NCBI RefSeq assembly: GCF_046630445.1
Contig: NC_092340.1
Coordinates: 24,192,001-24,256,000 of the forward strand
DNA length: 64,000 bases
Source of the DNA: Rutidosis leptorrhynchoides
Lineage: Eukaryota > Streptophyta > Magnoliopsida > Asterales > Asteraceae
Direction: 5' to 3'
Shown: piece after piece, positions 11,924-23,991 of the stretch
Layout: every line of letters starts with the position of its first letter
Position numbering within the stretch: position 1 is the first letter of the stretch
Made by a program: the position numbers and the translations under genes
Notes under the pieces: model-generated
What the model was told of the DNA's origin: nothing
What the model saw: only the letters and a program-made list of their open reading frames with translations
Database searches by the model: none

Positions 11924-12415
11924 TGATCATATACATGGCATTGTATATGTATATTTTATTTGCTAAAAGCCAAAGGCAGAACTACGCGAATTATAAGGCA
12001 AAGCTATGCAATATTCGCTGAAAATAAGTACAGCGGTTATGTTTTCGGATTAATGCAAGACCGCGGTTTAATCCGCTAAGTTTCCACGGATAGTTAAGTA
12101 ACTCGCAGACCGCGGATATTTCGAATCCTATAAATAGGGAGCTTGGCCTCTCATTTATAGGTTGTTGATTCTCTGCCATTTTGCCCAAGCCTTTGTAATT
12201 TCCACTTGTGATCTTGCCCAAGGGATTTTTACACCGCGTAAAGGTGAATTATGCTAATCAACAATCAAGACCGGGGCAGGGTGGTTGATCACTTGATAGT
12301 TAAAGTGAAAGATGATCATCGGGGCCCAAAATAATCATCAAACATTCCATCCTCCATTATAATCTTATTGCACTCAATCCGTAATTAAGTAACATCATTA
12401 ACTAAGGATTGATCA
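11924..12415 (+). repeat. 5' LTR of element 4 (492 bp)
   Basis: TGATCATATAC to GATTGATCA, the same length as 43514-44005. It contains a TATA box, TATAAATAG, at 12129-12137. Confidence 0.92.
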
Positions 12416-12417
12416 AT

Positions 12418-12434
12418 TGGCGCCATCCGTGGGA
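12418..12434 (+). other. Primer binding site of element 4
   Basis: TGGCGCCATCCGTGGGA begins two bases after the LTR. TGGCGCC-type sites are typical of Tat-lineage elements. I do not assign the tRNA with certainty. Confidence 0.75.
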
Positions 12435-12585
12435 CACGTTTTACAAATTAAACCGAAATTTTTTTGTTTCGTGCTATCAAACGATTAATTCTCTGGTTTA
12501 ATTCCAATCGTGTTTTTGTTGTGATGATTTACAGGTGCTTTTGTAATACGCAATCAGTCGATCTGCTCGACAATCATGATGACAA

Positions 12586-13547
12586 ATGCAAAGCAAACTG
12601 GCGTTTCTGCAAGGGTCAGCAAGGGAGTGGTTTCATAGTCTGCAATCTCGCATTATCATTGGCTTTGTCGATTTGCGCGAATTTTTTTTGCTGCAGTTTC
12701 AAAATCTGTTACCGCAAAAAAAGACACATATCGAATGTCACGATATTAAGCAAGGCAATAAGGAAACTTTGAGCGCATTACTTACGCGGTACATTTATGA
12801 GTGCCAAAAAATTCCACGATTGAATGAAGATCAGAAAATTTCTGATTTTTTGCATGCTATTAACCCACAGCGACATCCTACTCTTGTGCGGAGATTGCGG
12901 AAAGACGTTCCGCCGACTTTTGCAAAAGTTCAACAGGAAACATATGATTATCTCCGCGGTGGAGAGGATAGCAATATAACCCCTGCGTGTGGATGGGGTA
13001 GAGACAAAAGTTGGTGAGATGACAATGACTCTTTTCACGATGGTAATAGTGATAATTACCGCGGATCAGGTTTTTCGCGGAGAAATGGCGGCGGTGGATA
13101 CCCGCGAAATGACAGGTTTCAAGGCCAAAATGATAACCATGGTTATGGCCGCCGTGATCGCTATTCTACGCGAAAGTGGAGCAATGAATCATTCAATATC
13201 ATTCAGTCGCTAACAAAAACGCCCAAGGAAATTTTGTTGCAAGAGAGAGTTGCTAAGTCTTTTCCTGATCCGCAGCCTTTGGGAGAAAATAGCAGGCGCG
13301 ACAGATCAAAATTTTGTGTTTTCATGACGATTACGGTCATGATACCAATCGTTGTAGGGATTTGGCGAAATTCATTGCAGAAGCATATGAGCAAGGCAAG
13401 CTGGACCATTTAATCGCACAAAACACTGCTAATGCGATTATAATGCCTACAGAAGCTAACACCTCGAATGCGTCGAACGCGGTTGAGCGAAAGGCTCCCG
13501 CAGTGAAAAATCTGGGAGTAAAGATGGTGAGCAAGAAAGACAATTGA
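12586..13547 (+). pseudogene. Tat-type gag remnant of element 4
   Basis: The frame begins within a Retrotrans_gag-like domain (LQGSAREWFHSL, then QFQNLLPQKK and an EDQKISDFL segment). It runs through an Arg/Gly-rich stretch to the CVFHDDYGHDTNRC motif typical of Tat gag, followed by AEAYEQGKLDHL. The N-terminal part of gag is missing. There is a TGA at 13015 and a frame change near 13320. The frame is interrupted at 13544 by the insertion of element 3, and the same frame is open on the far side at 23611. Confidence 0.8.
13540..13544 (+). other. Target site duplication of element 3, left copy (ACAAT)
   Basis: ACAAT precedes the left LTR and is repeated at 23606-23610 directly after the right LTR. 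Confidence 0.92.
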
Positions 13548-15548
13548 TGTGTGTCGCGAGGGGTACGAAATAGTGTTATTTTTAGTGCGAAATACTATTA
13601 AATATGCTACAATTTTACACAAGTTATTTATTTATTTATCGAGTGGATATACTTAAACCTTGCTACAACACTTATAGGCAGTGTACCTAATCGTATTATA
13701 GTATAATTTTTAGTAAGTCCGGTTCGTTCCACAGGGAGCTCGTGAAGTTTAACGCTATATTTTTTTACACACAATATTTGTAAAAATACAAAAATATATA
13801 TGTACTAGTAGTATTATTATTATAAAGGGGGGTTTTTACCGTTTAATGACCGGTTTGTCGATTTTAAAACTTTAGTCGCAGTTAAAACTAAATGTAAAAT
13901 AATAACTAAATACAAGACTTAATTTTAAGCGTAAAGTAAATAATGATAATGAAATTGCGAATAATAAAAGTGCGATAAAATAAACTTGCGATAATTAAAA
14001 AGTACGATAATTAAAAGTGCAATACAATAACAATAAAAATGCGATAATTAGAAGTGCAATTAAATATAAAATAAAGGAAATTAAATATGAAATAAAAGAA
14101 TTATGCTTATTTAAACTTCCGTAATCATGATGTTCGACGTGTTGATTTTAGTTTTATGCCCATGGGTTAATTGTCCTTTGTCCTGGATTATTTAATATGT
14201 CCGTCTGGTTTTTGTCCATAACAGTCCATCAGTCATAAATATAAAATGCGAGTGCCCTCGTCAAATTATTATTATACCCGAAGTTAAATATTCCAACTAA
14301 TTGGGGATTCGAATTGTAACAAGGTTTTAATACTTTGTTTAATGAATACACCAGGTTATCGACTGCGTGTAAACCAAGGTTTTACTACTTTGTTAACAAT
14401 TACACCAATTACCCTTGAATGTAATTTCACCCCTGTTTTAATTATTCTAGTGGCTATTAATCCATTCCCGTGTCCGGTTAAATGAACGATTATTCGTACA
14501 TATAAATACCCCGCCCATCGTGTCCGATCGAGTGTATATGGTAATTTATAGGGACACCCAATTGTAAATCTTTATATTAACATTAACAAACTATCATTTA
14601 GTTAAACAAATATAAAGCCCATTAATAGCTCATAGTCTAATTTCCACAAGTGTCGTTCTTTTGTCCAAACCCCAATTATGGTACAAAGCCCAATTACCCA
14701 ATTTTAGTAATTAGCCCAACATCATGATTACTTCGTTTTAAATAAGCATAATAATAACTTAGCTACGAGACATTAATGTAAAAAGGTTGAACATAACTTA
14801 CAATGATTAAAAATAGCGTAGCGTTACACGGACAGAATTTCGACTTACACCCTTACAACATTCCTTAACATAACCTTATTATTATTATTAATTAAAATTA
14901 AAATTATAATTAAATTTATTTATGTATTATAAAAGAGAGATAGAAAGATATATTATGGTGTTTTTTGTTGGTGTGGGTAAACGAGCAGAAAACTGGCGCC
15001 TTTTATAGACCTGAGCTGAAATTGATCCTCATGCGACTCGCATGGGTTTTGTGCCTTCAGCCATGCGAGTCGCATGGCTATGCTGGCCAGCTCACATTGC
15101 TTTGTCACATAGCTCTGCCGACATAATATAAAATAAATATAAATATATAAATAATTAATATAATTATTTATATATTATATTTTATTCTTGTGCATAGTAG
15201 ACTAGATATTTTTGGTCCGTTGCGTCGGGCGTTTCTTCTAGACTCGGGTCCCGGTTCCGGATTTTCGGACGTCCTTGCGTACTATTTTATATCGTGTACT
15301 TTGCGTTTCGTAACTTGTACTCTTGTTATTTTTAGACGTTCCTCATCAATAATTTGAACCATTTTAATTGTATCTTGTACATTTGAGCATTTTGGACCTT
15401 TCCGTCTTCAAATCTTCATTTTCGCCTTTTGTCTTCGCACTTATTTAATATAAACGAATATTACTTGAATATGGAACAATTGCAACTAAAATCTTGTCTT
15501 TCTTGGGGGATAATGTTATGAAATATATGTTCCTTTTTAGCCTTATCA
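13545..15548 (-). repeat. 3' LTR of element 3 (2004 bp)
   Basis: TG...CA ended and collinear with 21602-23605. On the minus strand it has a TATA box (TATAAAA) at about 15000-15006, with two palindromic CATGCGA(C/G)TCGCATG words just upstream at 15029-15076. In element 3's sense the adjacent purine tract is AAGTGTGGGGATAT. Confidence 0.93.
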
Positions 15549-17990
15549 ATATCCCCACACTTGAGCGTTGCTTGTCCTCAAGCAATACAGTCTTGAAATA
15601 ATATAATACATCACACAAATCACTTCTTTATTCTTCACACTTTATACATTAGTGATTTTGATATGGCGGTATAAACAATGATAGTAACGATGTGGTTTAA
15701 AGGTGGGTGTGTCATCCACAGTTGCCTCGGTTTTAGGTCAACGACACTTGCAATCAAATAGCCGATTTACTTTCGGTTTCCAAAGCAAAGTGCACATTTG
15801 AAAGGCGGTTTACAGTCCCACATGACTATAAAAATTTAGATCCTTAAGGAAATTGGATCTTTATGAAAACATTTGATCTTTTGAAAATTCAAGCTAGATT
15901 TTACCCTAGACAAGTTTTCTGATTTGACCCACCATTCGGTGTTGCAAAATATATTTGTGGATCAATATTTTGGCTTAAAACTTTTAGGTTCGTGTAATCC
16001 ACTGCTATCCCGGTATCGGAAGCACACATCCAGTTTACTTGTTCCGTATATTACCTTTCGGTAAACTACCGTCCGGTTGTAAAGGAAAGCGATGAACAAG
16101 AAACTGTTAAGGCAATGTCTAATGACATGCATTTGTTCATGGTCTAATTAACGTGTCGGATGCTAGAACTATCCTTGGTAGGAGCAATAGTAAAGATCAT
16201 CCTTTGATTTTTCGGTCCTGTCTTCGACCATGCTATGCAACCACCGTTCTTACGGTTGACACCCGATTTGGTTCAGGTGACCTAATGAATTCCAGGTGAA
16301 TTCCTAGGATTTTACGTTCAATGGTAATGAACGCATTGAAAATGGGTTTTCAGAAAACAAATCGGTTTGTATTTTTGATCAAAATATTTTCTCGTTCAAG
16401 CTCGAGTTTAGATATCATTGAATTCCATGAGTTTGTAATTTTCAATCTTTAAGGTCAATCTCAAGGATTGAGTAATATCAGGCTTAAAAGCTGATTTTTA
16501 ATCTTTAAGGAGATTATCCTTTTCTGGGGATCTGATTCATTAGTCTTATCAAGCTAATTTGCACGGTGCCTCCCCATTGTACGAGATAAATCCTTCTCAT
16601 GGTTAGGATAAATCTGACCACATGGCGACCCTGTTTGATGCTGAGGTCCGTGGATTTCCAGCCGATTTTAGTGATGACTTTTCTAGATTTTTCGTCAACC
16701 TACAGCTGGTCTGGACGACAACTTCATGACCTAAATCAAGAAGCGCGTGTCTTTTTCGGAAGACTTTACTTCCTTCAAATGATGGAATTGATTCATCGTG
16801 TAGATCCATCTTTTTTACAGTAAATCGGGTAAAACTGATTAAAATCGTCCAAAACAAAAGTACCTGCAATAACTTTACAGAAAATGTGATAGATAGTTTT
16901 TAATTGAATAACTTGGTACATTCTCCCCACACTTAGTTTCTTTCTTTGCTTTTTTTTTATTCTCCTTTATTCCATTTTAAATGAATTCAATCGTTTTAGG
17001 GTGTTTCTCAATTTATGTCCTTTCCGAGGTAACGATAATTTCGGCATTAACACCTAGTTTTATCGTTCATAAATATGTATAAACATGATTTTGAATTCAT
17101 TTAGTTAAAAAATTTTAAAATTTTCATAATATTTGGAAAATAAGCCAAGTATAAACCCGAGAGAATTTATAACCCTTCCCCACACTTGAGATCATGCAAT
17201 GCCCTCATTTGCATGAAATCAGACTATAATTATAAATTCATGAGGGTAATTAGTGTAGGAAAGTGATTAAAAATACTCAGTTTGTAATTACAAAGCTCGT
17301 CGAATGATAGATGGCTCGCCTCATCGTTCATTCCTTCATCTATTATATCACATTTGTTGTTTTGCATCTTGTCGTCAAAATCAGTAGCTTTTGCTGAACT
17401 TAATGTTAGTCTTTGAAAGTGCGTTGTTTTACCCTGTTGTTTACATGATAAAATACAAACATATATACATATTTTTAAAGTTGGGTTTATTACCCCACGT
17501 TCAAAAATTTATAAAATCAAATATTATTTTTTTTTTTGCATACTTTAAATCAATAAAATTAAAAATAATGATGACAAAATTTTTCGCCCCGCCCTCGGGT
17601 AAAGTAATTTCGGCTCAACGACCTAGTCTTCAACTCACGACGAATTTTAGAAATCATTTTTTTTTTCAACTTAATGAAATAAAGTAAATTTTTGTTTTTA
17701 AAAAAAAACACAAAACATAAATTTTAAAAAGCATATTAATTTAATATAAAACCTACAAAACAAAAAAAAAATTCAGAATGGAGGGAGAAAACTAGTTCTT
17801 TAGTGTCTGCTAGCGGAAAAGACCAATCTGATTCCATTCTCGGAACTACACGAGAACAGAACAACTAACTCTAGACAGCATTTTCTTTTTTTAGAACATT
17901 TGAATCTCCCCACACTTAGGTAGCTGTGGTGTCAAAATTGTGATTAACTTCATCGTCAATTTCTCTTGGTCCATAATCAACTTGCATATC
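15549..17990 (-). other. Non-coding 3' region of element 3
   Basis: No coding frame of substance. On the minus strand it carries AAGTGTGGGG(A) at about 17907, 17178, 16922 and 15552, and short A/T homopolymers around 17520-17770. Reverse transcriptase and integrase would be expected here in a complete Athila element and are absent. Confidence 0.75.
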
Positions 17991-18023
17991 TGTGACTTTC
18001 TCTTTAAGCCATTGGTCGGATTC

Positions 18024-18690
18024 CTATGTAATATCCACAATTTCAACTAGCTTCACCTTTTCTTTAGGTGATAGATTGGATACTAACCGGTTACATAACT
18101 TAAAGTTCCCCTTGGTTTTAGCATCGCGAATCCGTTTAATAAGTTTCTTCATTGAACTATTAATAACGGGATCATTTAATTTCGTATCAACAACGGGGTT
18201 CTTTGTTATCATGTCATCATTAGGTGTTACTTCATTTTCCCCACACTTAGGCGTTTCATTATTGCTAAGTATTACCGTTGGAGTTGGTAAAACAACATGG
18301 TTCTTACCAATCATTTTTGCTGGTTCAACGGTTTTGGTTGGTGGAGATTTAGACTTTCGAATCATAAAGGTGATCGATTTGTCACCACTACTAAGTGTCA
18401 TTCTACCATTTCCTACATCAAATAACGCCTTGGTGGACGCTAAGAATGGTCGACCTAAAATTAGAGGAATGTTTGGGTCCTCTTCTATGTTAATGACAAT
18501 GAATTCGACTAGAAAGGTTAAATTGCCTACTTGAACGGGTAGGTTGTCAACAATTCCAACTGGGTGTTTAATGGTTTGATCAAAAAGTCGAACACTCATA
18601 TCCGTTGGACTTAACTTACCTACTCCTAATCTCTTATATAATGAAAGAGGCATAACACTTACACTTGCACCTAAATCTGCTAGTGATCAT
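18024..18690 (-). pseudogene. Athila-type aspartic protease domain of element 3
   Basis: The frame contains DLGAS, the active-site signature of Athila-type proteases, followed by VMPLSLYKRLG, then VDFIVI-like strands and LGRPFLAST. A C-terminal segment MKKLIKRIRDAKTKG...NRLVSNLSPKEK has a counterpart in the 44764-46302 remnant. It is separated from gag by a frame change near 18683. The frame closes at a TAG (18021-18023) while similar coding-like sequence continues briefly to about 17915. Confidence 0.8.
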
Positions 18691-20611
18691 ACATGACACA
18701 ATCACTAAGTAGACAAGGAACAATAAATTCACCCGGATCACCTATCCTAGGTGGAGGATTTGGTGGAACTGTCTTCACCGGGTTTACTTCTACGGCTTTT
18801 GTTTCTTGTACTTTCTTATTCTTTTTCTTCTTCTTCTTTCCAGAGGTATCACAATCTTTATTACCTATCACTTGCTCATACTCAACTCCTTTTCTTGGAA
18901 ACGGGATGGGTGGTTTGTATGGTGCCACCACTGGCTTTACATACTTGGGTGGTGGTGGTGTAACTTCTTCATTGTTACTCTCATCTAAAACCTTCCCATC
19001 TTCTGGTGCTGGTTTTTCAGAATTCGTGGACACCATATTAACATTCTCATTCCGAGGATTTACTTCAGTATCACTCGGTAGCTTTCCTTGTTCCCTCTCA
19101 CTCATCATGCTAGCAAGAGTACCTACGTGTTTTTCTAGATTCAAAATGGAAGCTTGTTGAGTTCTTAATGACTGATCAAACCTCTCGTTCGTTTGGGTTT
19201 GAGACGTAATAAATTGTGTTTGAGATTCCATTAGCTTTGCCATCATTTCTTCTAGATTTGGCTTTTTCTCTTCGATTTGTTGTGGTGGTTTATACAAGCT
19301 AGGTCTTTGTTGATTGAAAGTGTTGTTTTGAGTTGGTTGGTTATTCGGACCTTGTTGGTTGTACGAGTTGTTGTTGGGTCCGTTTGGATTGTAAAGAATG
19401 TTTTGATTTCGATTGAAATATAACTTTGGCGGTTGATAATTATTTTGATAATTATTTCCAGGCCTTTGGTTCATATAGGAAACATTCTCTCGTTGTTCCA
19501 ATGTTGGTTCAATGTGACAATCTTTCAATAAGTGTGGTCCACCGCATTGCTCACAACTGATTCGTATTGCGTGAATATCTTTATTCATCTTTTCCATTCG
19601 TCTTTCGAAAGCATCTATTTTTGCGAAAACGGAATCAAAGTTATGGCTAGAATCGGCTCTAACCGCTTTAGATGAACGATATATATCTTTCTCTTGGTGC
19701 CACTCATGAGAGTGGGAGGCTGTGTTATCAATAATTTTGTAAGCTTCAGTTGCGGTTTTCTTCATAATGGAACCACCAGCTGTTATGTCGATGTCTTTTC
19801 TTGTAGCGATGTCTACGCCTTTATAGAAGATTTGCACTATTTGAAAAGTATCTAATCCGTGTTGAGGACATCCTCTCAACATCCTTCCGAATCTTGTCCA
19901 CGCCTCATATAATGTTTCATTTGGCTTTTGCGCGAACGTAACAATTTCTCCTTGAAGTCTCACGGCTTTGGATGCCGGAAAGAATCGTTTAAGAAATTTT
20001 TCAACTAAAACATCCCATGTGTCAATCGCCCCTTCAGGTAACGATTCTAACCAATCTTTGGCTTCTCCCTTTAAAGTCCAGGGAAACAACATGAGATAAA
20101 TTTGTTCGTCTTCCACTTCTCGGATTTTGAATAGTGTACAGATCCTATTAAACGTACGAAGATGTTCGTTTGGGTCTTCATTCGGCGTACCACTATATTG
20201 GCACTGATTAGTTACCATGTGTAGAATTTGTCCTTTAATTTCATAATCTGGAGCATTAACTTCTGGTTTAATAATGGCGTGACCTTGGCCAGTGCGCTTA
20301 GCTCTCATTCGTTCTTCCATACTTAGAGGTTCTAGATTTTCCATGATTGGATTTGTTGTATCCGAATCACTAGAGGATTCTGATTTAACGGTTTGGGGTT
20401 CAGGATCTTGGAATTGTCCTTGAATATCTTCCGGGTTCTTAGTTGTGAAATCGGGTTCAAAAGATGGATTATCGGAAATTTGAATTGGAGTACTTGGTCG
20501 ACTAGATGACGATTCTAAAGAAAAATCAACGGCGACAATATTTGCTAGATGTCTTGATCGAGTTACAGGTGGTGAACGTACAAAAGGTGGTGAACGTCTT
20601 GCTCGGTGCAT
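18680..20611 (-). CDS. gag: Athila-type Gag protein of element 3
   Basis: An intact 643-codon frame with a minus-strand ATG at 20611. The central region is a Retrotrans_gag-type capsid domain, with LKGEAKDWLESLPEGAI, then FLKRFFPASK, then LYEAWTRFGRMLRGCPQHGL. A Cys/His segment follows (CEQCGGPHLLKDC), then a long Asn/Gln-rich region and a C-terminal helix with SQTQTNERFDQSL. A basic run (GKKKKKKNKK) precedes the junction with protease. It would form the RNA-packaging particle. Being intact in an element with no reverse transcriptase, it may let the element supply particles while borrowing enzymes. Confidence 0.88.
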   Translation of the reverse strand: MHRARRSPPFVRSPPVTRSRHLANIVAVDFSLESSSSRPSTPIQISDNPSFEPDFTTKNPEDIQGQFQDPEPQTVKSESSSDSDTTNPIMENLEPLSMEERMRAKRTGQGHAIIKPEVNAPDYEIKGQILHMVTNQCQYSGTPNEDPNEHLRTFNRICTLFKIREVEDEQIYLMLFPWTLKGEAKDWLESLPEGAIDTWDVLVEKFLKRFFPASKAVRLQGEIVTFAQKPNETLYEAWTRFGRMLRGCPQHGLDTFQIVQIFYKGVDIATRKDIDITAGGSIMKKTATEAYKIIDNTASHSHEWHQEKDIYRSSKAVRADSSHNFDSVFAKIDAFERRMEKMNKDIHAIRISCEQCGGPHLLKDCHIEPTLEQRENVSYMNQRPGNNYQNNYQPPKLYFNRNQNILYNPNGPNNNSYNQQGPNNQPTQNNTFNQQRPSLYKPPQQIEEKKPNLEEMMAKLMESQTQFITSQTQTNERFDQSLRTQQASILNLEKHVGTLASMMSEREQGKLPSDTEVNPRNENVNMVSTNSEKPAPEDGKVLDESNNEEVTPPPPKYVKPVVAPYKPPIPFPRKGVEYEQVIGNKDCDTSGKKKKKKNKKVQETKAVEVNPVKTVPPNPPPRIGDPGEFIVPCLLSDCVMYDH

Positions 20612-21577
20612 TTACTGAATATCCTATTAGTTTTTAAAAAGGAAAGAAAAATTATATAAGTTATCCAATCAATAGACTTTTCTGATTTTGCCCACGTTTC
20701 GAATAGCCAAAAGATGCAGCAGAGGGGCAGGATTCGTTTGGTCTCAATATAATTGAGGACTGTTTGGCTCCAATAACCCGGTCCACGTACAAATCCAACT
20801 ATTACTACGAACCAGAAAATTTTGATGTCTATCAATTTAACCACTTAAAATAAATTTTCGTAATTTTAAGAAATTTAGAGAAGAAGTAGAAAAAATTCTA
20901 AGTCCTAAAAACTAGAATGGCGAGAAATAAGAGAGAAAAAGATTGCGCGTCGAAAAGTGTCGAAAAATGAAAAAGACGAAGAGTGGTTTGTAAACACGCG
21001 GTTAATCCAACCTCATAACTATCACTATCTTAAAATTAAAACTACAAATAGAGATCACTAATTGGAATTGTAATTGATACATAGGTAAACGGCGTCGAAA
21101 GATAAATAAAAATAAGAAAGTAGCACGAAAAATGGCGTCGCAAAATTCTAAAGCGCCTAAAACTTAGTTTAAGGAATAAGCACTTAAGGGATTTTACGGC
21201 AAAGCCTAAAAATTCTAGAAGTAAAAAAAAAAATACTACGGAAAAAAACTAGACTTAATACTAAAAGTTGTAACTAGATTCTATAAATCTAAAGGTAATA
21301 AAACTAAAAAAAAAACATTTTTTTTTTATAGACAAAATCTTAAAAAAAAATATTTTTTTTAAAAATATTTTTTTTTTTAGATACGTTTTTTTGTTTTTTT
21401 TTTTTTACGTTTTTTTTTTTTTTTTACGTTTTAAGAAAAACGATAGTGGGAACAAAGATAGTGGTTTTTTTTTTTTAAAAAAAAAAAAACTAGTACAACA
21501 AAAGAGGGACAAAGCGTGTCATTTTTTTTTTCTTTTTTTTTACAAATATAAATTAAAAATATAGTGTTTCGCCGAGT
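20612..21577 (-). other. Leader of element 3 with long A/T homopolymers
   Basis: This is the non-coding leader between primer site and gag. It contains unusual poly-A and poly-T runs at about 21225-21540, some over 10 bases and both strands alternating. No gene is seen. Confidence 0.7.
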
Positions 21578-21595
21578 TCCCCGGCAGCGGCGCCA
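21578..21595 (-). other. Primer binding site of element 3 (Asp tRNA)
   Basis: The plus strand reads TCCCCGGCAGCGGCGCCA, matching the 3' end of plant tRNA-Asp with one mismatch. It lies six bases from the LTR. Asp-type primers are usual for Athila elements. Confidence 0.88.
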
Positions 21596-21601
21596 AAAAC
21601 T

Positions 21602-23605
21602 TGATGTGTGTCGCGAGGGGTACGAAATAGTGTTATTTTTAGTGCGAAATACTATTAAATATGCTACAAATTTACACAAGTTATTTATTTATTTATCGAG
21701 TGGATATACTTAAACCTTGCTACAACACTTATAGGCAGTGTACCTAATCGTATTATAGTATAGTTTTTAGTAAGTCCGGTTCGTTCCACAGGGAGCTCGT
21801 GAAGTTTAACGCTATATTTTTTTACACACAATATTTGTAAAAATACAAAAATATATATGTACTAGTAGTATTATTATTATAAGGGGGGGTTTTTACCGTT
21901 TAATGACCGGTTTGTCGATTTTAAAACTTTAGTCGCAGTTAAAACTAAATGTAAAATAATAACCAAATACAAGACTTAATTTTAAGCGTAAAGTAAATAA
22001 CGATAATGAAATTGCGAATAATAAAAGTGCGATAAAATAAACTTGCGATAATTAAAAAGTACGATAATTAAAAGTGCAATACAATAACAATAAAAATGCG
22101 ATAATTAGAAGTGCAATTAAATATAAAATAAAGGAAATTAAATATGAAATAAAAGAATTATGCTTATTTAAACTTCCGTAATCATGATGTTCGACGTGTT
22201 GATTTTAGTTTTATGCCCATGGGTTAATTGTCCTTTGTCCTGGATTATTTAATATGTCCGTCTGGTTTTTGTCCATAACAGTCCATCAGTCATAAATATA
22301 AAATGCAAGTGCCCTCGTCAAATTATTATTATACCCGAAGTTAAATATTCCAACTAATTGGGGATTCGAATTGTAACAAGGTTTTAATACTTTGTTTAAT
22401 GAATACACCAGGTTATCGACTGCGTGTAAACCAAGGTTTTACTACTTTGTTAACAATTACACCAATTACCCTTGAATGTAATTTCACCCCTGTTTTAATT
22501 ATTCTAGTGGCTATTAATCCATTCCCGTGTCCGGTTAAATGAACGATTATTCGTACATATAAATACCCCGCCCATCGTGTCCGATCGAGTGTATATGGTA
22601 ATTTATAGGGACACCCAATTGTAAATCTTTATATTAACATTAACAAACTATCATTTAGTTAAACAAATATAAAGCCCATTAATAGCTCATAGTCTAATTT
22701 CCACAAGTGTCGTTCTTTTGTCCAAACCCCAATTATGGTACAAAGCCCAATTACCCAATTTTAGTAATTAGCCCAACATCATGATTACTTCATTTTAAAT
22801 AAGCATAATAATAACTTAGCTACGAGACATTAATGTAAAAAGGTTGAACATAACTTACAATGATTAAAAATAGCGTAGCGTTACACGGACAGAATTTCGA
22901 CTTACACCCTTACAACATTCCTTAACATAACCTTATTATTATTATTAATTAAAATTAAAATTATAATTAAATTTATTTATGTATTATAAAAGAGAGATAG
23001 AAAGATATATTATGGTGTTTTTTGTTGGTGTGGGTAAACGAGCAGAAAACTGGCGCCTTTTATAGACCTGAGCTGAAATTGATCCTCATGCGACTCGCAT
23101 GGGTTTTGTGCCTTCAGCCATGCGAGTCGCATGGCTATGCTGGCCAGCTCACATTGCTTTGTCACATAGCTCTGCCGACATAATATAAAATAAATATAAA
23201 TATATAAATAATTAATATAATTATTTATATATTATATTTTATTCTTGTGCATAGTAGACTAGATATTTTTGGTCCGTTGCGTCGGGCGTTTCTTCTAGGC
23301 TCGGGTCCCGGTTCCGGATTTTCGGACGTCCTTGCGTACTATTTTATATCGTGTACTTTGCGTTTCGTAACTTGTACTCTTGTTATTTTTAGACGTTCCT
23401 CATCAATAATTTGAACCATTTTAATTGTATCTTGTACATTTGAGCATTTTGGACCTTTCCGTCTTCAAATCTTCATTTTCGCCTTTTGTCTTCGCACTTA
23501 TTTAATATAAACGAATATTACTTGAATATGGAACAATTGCAACTAAAATCTTGTCTTTCTTGGGGGATAATGTTATGAAATATATGTTCCTTTTTAGCCT
23601 TATCA
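21602..23605 (-). repeat. 5' LTR of element 3 (2004 bp)
   Basis: Same length as 13545-15548 and nearly identical. It carries the same palindromic words and TATA box. ACAAT follows it at 23606-23610. Confidence 0.93.
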
Positions 23606-23610
23606 ACAAT

Positions 23611-23991
23611 CAGCGCGGAATTCAGGTAATCAATGTGGTAGAAGTGCAGGGCGAAATGTCAGTATTGCAAATTTCAGAACAAATTGTCAGTTGGAAATGT
23701 CCTTCTATTACGTTTCCTCCTGCAAGTTTGACCGCGGATGTTGATAAACCTGTAGTGGTTTCATGTCGCATTGCGAATACTAGTATAATGATAATGAAGG
23801 TACATGTGGACACTGGTAGCAGTGTCGACATCATGTACGAACAATGCTTTAGCAAGCTACCCGCGAACATTCAAGCTTTGATGAAACCTACTGCGGTTTC
23901 ACTTGCTGGGTTCTCAGGAGAGTCATCCTGGCCTGTTGGCCAGTTGGAATTACAAATGGAGTTAGTTGATGACAGCGATGAGTTGCTAAGG
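23611..23991 (+). pseudogene. Protease domain of element 4 (truncated)
   Basis: The frame contains VDTGSSVDIMY, an aspartic protease active site of the Tat type, then LAGFSGESSWPVGQLEL. It is open in the same frame as the gag remnant left of element 3. It stops where the LTR of element 2 begins at 23992. The reverse transcriptase that should follow is not found on the far side of element 2. Confidence 0.82.

Larger units (their letters stand above)
13545..23605 (-). mobile_element. Element 3: Athila-type gag-protease-only LTR element, nested in element 4
   Basis: Two 2004-bp LTRs, an Asp-tRNA primer site at 21578-21595, gag and protease on the minus strand and perfect ACAAT target duplications define it. 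There is no trace of reverse transcriptase, RNase H or integrase in the 2.5 kb between protease and the 3' LTR. That matches the TR-GAG/non-autonomous type. The LTRs show about eight differences by eye, so insertion was recent. It depended on enzymes supplied elsewhere. Confidence 0.93.

Noticed and set aside
17992..18534. Plus-strand 180-codon frame in element 3
   Set aside because: Lies opposite the protease, which carries the real active-site motif on the minus strand.
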